From NCBI RefSeq assembly GCF_004193775.1, contig NC_041021.1, positions 4,102,001 through 4,166,000 of the forward strand: DNA of 64,000 nt, written 5' to 3'. The stretch is from Glycine soja. Taxonomy: Eukaryota > Streptophyta > Magnoliopsida > Fabales > Fabaceae. Below are positions 56,235-64,000 of the stretch, in pieces; the stretch's first letter is position 1, and each line of letters begins with the position of its first letter. The notes under the pieces are model-generated. The model was given only the letters and a program-made list of their open reading frames with translations, did not search any database and was not told the origin of the DNA. A program made the position numbers and the translations under genes.

Positions 56235-57305
56235 TTGAACTTCTAGTTGTCAATAAAGTCTACATTATTGTGTGAAACTTTGAAAATCAGAATTTAAGAT
56301 CAACATATTAAAATAGCAACATGTAATATTCATCCCGTATATGTAGCAATGTACAAATAATACTAACTTCATATTGTTTAAGAATAAAAAATGTACATGA
56401 AAGAGTGATAGAATAGTGAGTATAACATTTAATAAATTGTATAAAGATAGAAACTTTACTTGAGAGTTAGGAGTAGAAGAAAATGTTGTGTTGTTGTCAA
56501 AATGTTGTTTTCCGGCTTCCCTTTTGGTTCAGCATTTATCATCATCTGCGTTTTAGTTGTTGTTCAATATGATTTAATGTTGATGAAGATGGGAGAACAA
56601 CATTATCAAATTGATCTCCATTAATATTCATCAGACAGAAGCTAGTAAACAAAAAAGAAGAAGGGCTTCTCCTGCATTCCCTCGGGTTTTCTTTTCCCAC
56701 CAAGTCTTTGATTAGACATTGTGTGGCACCACCTAACAAATCCATCATTGCTATAGTACTTGACAATACTCTTTATTAGTTGTCTTCATTAAATGTGTTG
56801 GCAGCTTTTATACATAGTGTGTGCCATTTCAAACCTTATTTAGAATCTTGGCCTCGTAAGTATTTCCCTTCAAGCTTTGTTCAATTAACTACTCTAATTT
56901 GTTTTACAAAGCTAAAATTAAAAATCTTTTTGTTTTGAAAATACAAAGTTTTATTAACACTTTATTAAGCAATTTGATCTTATGTATTACATTTCATTCT
57001 TGTTGGACAATGTAACTATATGTAATAAAAGTGACATGATCCAATGACCTTCCAAATATTGAGCAATTAATATTATATTCAAATATATGAATAATAATGC
57101 AAGTTAATAATTTCATAATAAATACGATCAAACCATATACTATGGTAAGGTTGTTCAGAAAAAAGTAAATACCAAATCAAACATTGTCTGGTTCCCGAAG
57201 GTAATTAACTTACAAAATTAAACTACAAATCAAAGTTACATAAATTTTTCATCAACAAACAACTGTAAAAAAAAAAAGGTAGTGGAGTGTGGACTGCAAT
57301 ATTCA
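56235..57305. other. Spacer between RepHel and the B3-like gene
   Basis: Mostly AT-rich. A 74-codon minus-strand frame at 56766-56542 (MSSTIAMMDLLGGATQCLIK) is open but unrecognised; it might be a leading RepHel exon. Nothing else is supported. Confidence 0.35.
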
Positions 57306-58630
57306 ACTGGACTCGTCTTCATTCCATGTCAGTTGCTTCTTGAAGATGAACTCCCATACATGTTGGTTAGGCCTGTAATAGAACACGACCTCATCTCCGG
57401 CCATCAACTCATTTTCCGTTAAGAATTGGTACCATGGTTCAACAAGAGATTGTAGCCCATTATGCATGGTGATCTTTCATAGGTGACGACGGCCATGAGT
57501 ATGGAGGATAGTGATATATTTTGTTGATGCATCAACAAAATTGAGAGCATCTGGTGGCAGCACCTACATTAGAACCAAGGCAGTGAGTAAAGGTTTAAAG
57601 GTCATCAATAAAGACAATAGAGGTTAGGCAGTGAGTAAGGATTTAAAGGTCAACAATAAAGACAACAAAGGTTAATTATATGAATAAAAACCTACCAATG
57701 GATAAGCACATGAGATCATATGTTGGCTAACATCAATAGTAAAGACATTAGTTCTGGTGGTTATGGGTGGCCTTCCACATGTTTGTCTATGCAGTAGTGG
57801 CATGAAGTGGAGATGGAAAATCCAATTCTTCTCGGGTGCAGAAAATGTGATCATGACACCTTCATGAATGCCCATGGTTCTTTTGAAGTCCTTCAGTCTG
57901 TCAGCAAAGTAGTATCTGTTGTAATATTTTCTAAGCTTTATACAGTGCTTGTCTCCATTGTAATCGAATAGCACATAAGGTGGGTAATCCGGAGCCCATT
58001 GTCTATGATATAATGATGGTACCTCAATGAGGTTCTGCAAGTAAACATCTAAACATATCACAATTGTATGTAGGATCATTTAATAAGTACATTAAATATC
58101 ATTTGTTTGGGATTAAGAGAAATGGATAAAAAGCTTTAGGTGGGGAAATACTTACCTTGTCAACATGGAATGTCGCCCCAATTGGTATGTTACTGTGCAT
58201 CCCAAGAAATTAGGTGGGTCCTGAATGCCAATATTTTTTCTAATTAGTTAGTCATAATTTGTACCCATTTCATACAGATCCTAAAGTAAAAGTTCTTACA
58301 ACATTGGAAGGAGATGAGCAATATGGTCAATATGATACCCGACAGAATCACAATCATGAAGATGAATGGCGAAACTATAATGAACATATACATATAAGAA
58401 GCAAAAGATGAAGGATGGAAAGGTAGAAGAAACTTACAACATTCGACGCATTTGATGACTATGTACTCATGGTGACAAGGCTTGTGTGATGTTGTTGGGC
58501 AGGATGAGTTAACAGTTGGTGAAAATTGTTGGTTATGGTTTCCACAGACAAAGAGACAAATGAAAGTTTTGTATTTACGACTTCCAATGTGTATAATACC
58601 AATATGCATAATTGGATGGCTTTTACACAC
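57306..58630 (-). pseudogene. Two-B3-domain (REM-like) protein gene, broken
   Basis: Exon-like pieces on the minus strand. At 58630-58440 a Cys/His-rich start is seen (HIGSRKYKTFICLFVCGNH...CHHEYIVIKCVEC, donor GT after it). At 58079-57672 a first B3-like fold gives YVLFDYNGDKHCIKLRKYY, then YYFADRLKDFKRTMGIHEG and VMITFSAPEKNWIF. At 57560-57306 a second gives LNFVDASTKYITILHTHGRR, LTENELMAGDEVVFYYRPN and WEFIFKKQLTW. B3 domains bind DNA in plant transcription factors. In the second domain the conserved Trp after GRRHL is a TGA (about 57476), a nonsense change. Lies between the RPA-like and RepHel genes in the same orientation. Exon limits are approximate. Confidence 0.55.
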
Positions 58631-60083
58631 CAGATAATGTGTAGTTGATGTAACTGCCTTATGTCAAGTCTACTCGAATACTATATAATAATTGCATGCC
58701 TACTAGACAGACGAATAATAGTTGCACTATGATAATTAATATTCATTAACTATATACAGTACCTTTTTTTTCTTATTGATTATTTCTTAATCAATATTCA
58801 TTAACTATAACAATTGTATGTTTATCAGACTTCCGATAAATTACATGATGAATATTATTTAATATATACTAATTGGATGTCATCATAACTTAGATTATGA
58901 TTTCTATGTACTTGGGTTTTGGTATGCTGATTTTAATTGTACAATGTATAATAATTGCAACCCTTTTAGGCTTCCCATAATACTTGTAATTGTTTATTAA
59001 TTAATATTGTTGTATATTAATTGCGTGCCTTTTACTCTTCCCATAATCCTTCATATTTATTGTTTAGTAGTTGATATTAATGTATAATAATTATAATCTT
59101 TTTCACTTTCCCGATAAACTTGTTTGCACTAAATTTATTATTTACATTGATTATGTATTATACATAGATTAACATTTATTTCAATATTTGCACGCCTATT
59201 ACAATTCCATTACGACACTTGATGTAATTGGCACACAAGCAGTATTTTCTTTTGATGTATTGGGCATTGGGAAATTGCAGCTTAGGGCACGTCTAGTCTA
59301 TTAATGACATCGATCCTTATATCTAGTCCAATACCAAATATGTAGTGTTATATGTAAAATGTACTTAGATTATAACCTTATAATAATACCACAAATAATA
59401 TAGTATAAAATATTAGGATAAATGGTACCTGACTTCGCACAAATTCCAAGAATATCTACTGCAGGGATTTTGTAGATGTGTATACGTTACCGTAATAAGT
59501 ACGTCAGCATTCCAGAAGATTGAAGGTCACTTCTCAACCTGCAAGTAAATGCTACTAAATGTTATATTAAAATACTACTCTTGCATTTATGAATATAAAA
59601 GCATTAATTGCATTGAACAAATTGACCCCACAAATTTGATACGACTACAAAAATGTAAATAGAATACACGTTTCTGAAACATGCATAAATACTTAAAAAC
59701 AAACGATAAAAAGCATTGTTTTATGTGTTTTCACTCTAAATTATATTAAAAGATGTTAAGCTTTGGCCACGCGTGGTAAATTTTATTGGCATCTTATTTG
59801 TTTCGAATTCTAAACCAATGTTCTTATCATTAATATATTGGCCATTATCATGTTAATTATATGAACTCTAGTTATTATCTGGAAACATTAATGATATTAA
59901 TTTTAAGGATAGTTATTACTGTCGATACAATTCAGTGTTCATACATGGGTAATTGATGTTGTTCCAAATCACAAAACATAGGATCATTTTGATCTATTTG
60001 CTACAAACAAAAGGATATACCACATGTAAAAGAAAACATACATTTTAAAAATAGTTACAATATTTAAATAAAACAGCAACTGA
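58631..60083. other. AT-rich repeat-bearing spacer
   Basis: No coding exon recognised. Phrases such as 'aattaatattcattaacta' (58735 and 58793) and 'ttacattgattatgtatta' with 'gcacgcctattacaatt' (59145-59205) recur, the latter again at 62100-62200 within the RPA-like gene, pointing to a shared repeat in introns and spacer. Confidence 0.5.
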
Positions 60084-62998
60084 TTACTCAGCTTTCATAT
60101 GCTTGTTCGTCGATAGCTCATATGGTGTGTAGTCGTCAGAATCAAATTCACTACTGCCTTGCTGACCACTCATTCTTTTGGCAGGAGTGACAAAGGCAGT
60201 CTTTTCAGGATCGTAATCAGCTGACTGTGACAATGAAGGTTGTGTAACCATTAAAAACATCATTAGCAAACAGGAATACCATATTTAAACTCATTTTTTG
60301 ATTGCCTACTTAATAATATGTCGTAAAATAATACCTACCATAGGATGGTAATCCTGTGATGAAGTTTCGACGCCAACAGCTAGTGACTTCCCTATACTTG
60401 GTTCATCCTGCATGTAGCACATGGACAGACAACATCAATTGTTTTTTCATTTAGGACATGCACTAATAGGGTTAATTGATTATTACCTGTAAACCAAGTG
60501 TGGATGTCAATGTGTGGATATGATGTTCCTCTTCGCTAACATCTAACACAGATGATTGCCGCATATGAAAATGGTACTTGAATCTGACAGCCCAAGTCTT
60601 ACCCAACAATTCATCCACACACGGAGGGAACACCTTGATCTCGTCACCACCCTATGAATTAAAAAAACAATTTAAATGCAATATCAATATACACTGTCAT
60701 TTAATGAATGAGTGTAAGTTAGAAAACACACTGCAATCAATTCCTGTCGATATTCTTCGACCATTTTACCAAAGATTTTGATACACGTCGCATCCTAGAA
60801 ATGGAATTTAGCCTTCTCCCCATTCTGTTCCATTTTGACAACTAACTTATACCTAACAGAACAATATCCATTTCAGTAAAGAGTCAAATGTCAATTACAT
60901 GATAACTCATTCGAATTGACTTCGATGGATATTTGGGGAGAAATACATTTTACCTAGGAATCGTGTGAGTAACTTGGTTCTAGCACGAACGGCAGGCTGC
61001 ACCTATTTTTAATGGATCAAATGTTGTAGTACAGTAGGGACAACTATCATAACTCCATGGTGTATCAATCATCACTTCATCCACCGTAGCAACGGTCAAA
61101 CAATAAAATTCCTAAATGAGTAAAATCATATCACAAATGAAAATCGAGTGGTCACAGGAGGGAAAAAGAAATGGGTTAGTGGTCACAGCCGCAAATAGGA
61201 AATGGTGCTCTAACCCAAACCCCTTCGTTACAGTGCAGCGCATTAATTACAATAATACAAAAATAGGTGCAGTGCATTACATTTAACTCGTAATTATGAG
61301 TAATGAGGTCCAATTAAAATGGATATTCATTTAAAGCTTCAACTTGTTACCTCTCTCAGTCTGCTTATTTCACCTAAGCTGACCATTTGAGCATTATGCA
61401 AGAACTTTTTGAGTGAGTTTCGTTGTGAATGTTGGCTATACTGGGACTGAGAAACACTTCCTTCATCTGTTACTCCGCCAACATAAAATGGCACACGTAA
61501 ATTGCATTGATGAACTCATAAAATTAGAGTTTTATAAAGACTATATATAAAAAATTTCATATTATTATCGTACCTATTACGGAATTGTTGGATTTCTGCA
61601 ATATCGATGTTCACATACAACTTGGACCCATGCTTGATATTTTGGACACTGGGGGGATACTTGTCTGCAAAAAATATTATAGTTACATGTATAATTCAGT
61701 GATATATTAAATTCAAGCAAATATGTAACAAATAAAAATTTACATTACACTGACCTTTGGCTTCTTTGATCTTAGCCAGGGTTAACATAACGACCAATGG
61801 ATCCCGAACAAAATGGTTTTCTCGATAGCATCATCAAGTTGAAGAACATAATCCTCCCACACTCATGATGATTTTAGCATCACTATCAGCACATAACAAA
61901 TAGATATTATTAATTTTCATGAATAATAATTCCAGAATTTTAGTATTCACAAAATATAATTACAATAAGTATATTAATTGCATGGCTTTTACTTATCTGA
62001 TAAATTTGATTGATTTAAATAAATTAAATTCCATCAACTTAATGAATTGACTTTTTATTTCCTTCATTAATAATATATGTATATTGATAACATTTAATTG
62101 TATATCTGCACGCTTATTACAATTGAAGACAACATTGATTATAATTGTATATCTGCACACCTATTACAATTGTCGAAAACATTGATTATGTATTACACAA
62201 TGATGATGATGTCAGCATCACCATAACAGGACAAAAAAAATAGACATAAACATTAAACCAAAATTTTAAAATGGAAAAAAATAAAACTACTTGTAATGGT
62301 ACATATTTTAATAGGAATTTAAAAATAATGGCATGAAAAATACCTATTATCTCTCAACTTCACTGTAACTCTATATGCAGGATTCACTGTTTTACGTTCA
62401 ATGACTTCAGTGACAACACCGACAACATCTATTTTAAAACCACCATAAAACACAAAAGTAAGTTTGGTTGAATATACATACTATTCTCTATACGAAAAGC
62501 TTAATACACTTACCAACTAAAGTATGACGCAGTGCCACGCCAGCAATAATATCAGCAAATTCAGTAATGACGTGGACATTAGGAGGAATCTCAGGACGTT
62601 CAACCTCCTTCACGGATGTAGTTTTGATGAAATAAACCAAAAATGGAATTGGACTTGCTCTGTATTCAGATTGATTGTCAACAACCTTGATGTTCTGAAT
62701 CAAATATGAATAACCGCAACGCAACTTCGACTGAAATTCAGGGAACAATTCTTGCCATAGAGTGGAGCCAATCTTTGCACCCTGCAATAGTTACAAATCA
62801 AAGTTATATAAAATTCCAATTACGAAAACCAATGAAACCAAAGAACATAACAATTATCGTTTGGTCCATCAACACCATGTCAATGGCTTGTCTCCCATTG
62901 TGCTTCTTAACATCCCACGTATCAGTGATACGCATTGCTATCTTCCAAGTCCCTTTCTTGGTATGCAATTCAGATATGAGGTTTTCCTTCCAAGACAT
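60084..62998 (-). pseudogene. RPA70-like single-strand-DNA-binding protein gene (Helitron cargo)
   Basis: ATG at 62998 starts MSWKENLISELHTKKGTWKI, then RITDTWDVKKHNGR..IDMVLMD, the first strands of OB domain A. Next exons give GSTLWQELFPEFQSKLRCGY...IPPNVHVITEFADI (62787-62488) and DVVGVVTEVIERKTVNP (about 62428-62345), the A-B link; DPLVVMLTLAKIKEAK and KYPPSVQNIKHGSKLYVNID (61810-61590), domain B; then LTVATVDEVMIDTPWSYDSC with PYC and AACRSC (61100-60990), the zinc site of domain C. The tail exon ends YTPYELSTNKHMKAE. RPA coats single-stranded DNA; on Helitrons it may aid rolling-circle replication (inference). A frame break in domain B near 61825 and a TAG after CRSC suggest decay, unless splice sites bypass them. 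Confidence 0.8.
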
Positions 62999-63360
62999 GG
63001 CTACAATTAAATGACAATGTTGTTGTTATAAATACATAAAATTAATTTATAAAACAGAACAATACAGTATGCAAACAATAATAAAAAATGTAGGAAAACA
63101 AAATTAATTAGAGACAAATTTATGAAACACATTACACTATGCACATACAAATTTAAAACAAACAGTAGGGAATATGAAAAGAACTCAGTCTATGTTGGCA
63201 AAACAACACAAAGCTCTTAGCATAAACCTTTGGGTTCAACGACAAACATCAAGCACATACGAAGTTTGAAGTAGACAGGGTATACAAAACGAACCTGTAC
63301 TCCAAATGGGGCATACTATTACTTGTCTTCTTTGTTGTTCTCGGCCAAAAACAAAAAGGA
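62999..63360. other. Upstream region of the RPA-like gene
   Basis: AT-rich, no coding exon seen. By position it would hold the promoter and leader of the minus-strand RPA-like gene. Confidence 0.4.
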
Positions 63361-63950
63361 AGTTCAGTTAAGGTATATGAAATGATAAAGACCCTAAAGT
63401 AAACAAACCAATCCACACACAAAAAGATTTCAGCATAAAGGTTTGGTAAACGCATAAAGTCCAACAAAAATTCAAGGAATGATATAGATCCAAACTTGCG
63501 ATATCGCAAAGATTGGTATATGATACGATAAATACCCTAAAATAACCAAAGAAATCCACCATAACAAAAACATTTCAGCATAAAGGTCTCGCAAACACAT
63601 GTCCTAAAAAAAATTAAGGCTATCATGCAAATCTAAGGTGAAAAAGGGAAGAAAAAAAATTGCACGATTATTATAAAAACAAACTTGTGATATCGCAAAG
63701 ATTGGTATATGATACGATCAAGACCCTAAAGTAACCAAAACAATCCACAACAACAACAATATTTTAGCATAAACGTTTTGGAAACGCATAAAATCCAACA
63801 AATATTAAGTCAATGATACAGATCTGAACTAAAAAAGATTTCAGCATAAACGTTTCGGAAACACAACAAATAAAAAAAAATTAAGGGAACCATGTAGATT
63901 TGAGCTGAAAAAAGCCCAAGAAAAAAACCCGCATAAAATCAAAAAAATAT
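63361..63950. repeat. About 189-bp degenerate tandem repeat near the right edge
   Basis: Phrases 'ggtatatgatacgat', 'agaccctaaagtaaccaaa', 'tttcagcataaa' and 'aaacgcataaa.tccaacaa' recur three or more times. The 'cttg.gatatcgcaaag' anchor lies at 63495 and 63684 (offset 189). The copy at 63496-63509 contains the perfect palindrome TTGCGATATCGCAA. The array may continue beyond the window. Confidence 0.8.
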
Positions 63951-64000
63951 AAGGGAATCATACACATCTAAGGTAAAAAAAGGGCATAAAATAAAAATCA

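Larger units (their letters stand above)
51489..64000 (-). mobile_element. Minus-strand Helitron with RepHel, B3-like and RPA-like cargo
   Basis: On the minus strand the order is RPA-like gene (62998-60084), two-B3-domain gene (58630-57306), RepHel pseudogene (56234-52208), then the 3' end with hairpin GCCCGTGC-ATCC-GCACGGGC and CTAG (51489), host base T after it. Plant Helitrons often carry RPA genes next to RepHel, which supports one unit. The 5' TC end is not identified and may lie beyond the right edge. Whether the B3-like gene and the RPA gene belong to the same element, rather than to host DNA upstream, is inference. Confidence 0.65.

Noticed and set aside
1..64000. An integrated DNA virus or endogenous pararetrovirus
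   Set aside because: All RT and integrase motifs fit Ty3 or LINE elements. No movement-protein, coat-protein or viral replicase signature was seen.

Overview
The window is plant nuclear DNA and most resembles soybean (Glycine) or a close legume. Most of it is nested transposable elements. Host-type genes appear only as fragments. The species call rests on my recognition of repeat families: LTRs carrying TGTAATCGATTACA palindromes, elements full of GCTTAGCGCG-type words, and CACTA ends carrying AACATCGGTTTT words. No database search was possible. I see no complete, intact protein-coding gene, no rRNA or tRNA gene and no CRISPR array. Most long reading frames here are low-complexity or LTR sequence. 

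Layout. 1-2072 is the 3' end and 3' LTR of a plus-strand Ty3-type retroelement. 2694-7100 is a related minus-strand element with its 3' LTR and a gag remnant. 7141-8000 is LTR-like debris. 8227-9796 holds a minus-strand, Helitron-like N-terminal coding remnant plus a segment that recurs at 50083-51175. 9797-12540 is a long LTR of chromovirus (Tekay/Del) type. 12823-12993 and 20057-22191 look like one minus-strand gene for a replication protein A (RPA)-like single-strand-DNA-binding protein, split by a plus-strand Helitron whose 3' hairpin ends at 20056. 22192-27960 holds AT-rich sequence, two inverted-repeat elements and a LINE remnant. 28057-32580 is a decayed chromovirus with gag, protease, RT, RNase H, integrase and a clipped chromodomain. 

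35808-49336 reads as one CACTA transposon of about 13.5 kb. Its ends are CATTATTAGAAAA and the inverse of CACTACTACAAAA, with near-identical 3-bp flanks. It carries a Ulp1-like peptidase remnant, a captured C-terminus of a KUP/HAK potassium transporter, two exons of an unrecognised gene, and three later insertions: a deleted Ty3-type element, a gag-only copia element and a solo LTR with a perfect 5-bp target duplication. 

49856-50050 is the first-exon SPX start of a PHO1-type phosphate exporter, cut off and joined through a 34-bp filler to the segment duplicated from 8866. From 51489 to the right edge lies a minus-strand Helitron: 3' hairpin and CTAG end, a RepHel pseudogene (Pif1-type helicase kept, Rep catalytic core missing), a broken two-B3-domain gene and an RPA70-like gene with three OB-fold regions. 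Its 5' end is not identified. 

The most informative parts are the RPA + B3 + RepHel cargo of that Helitron, the repeat-loaded Helitron inside an RPA-like intron, and the gene-capturing CACTA with its ordered insertions.
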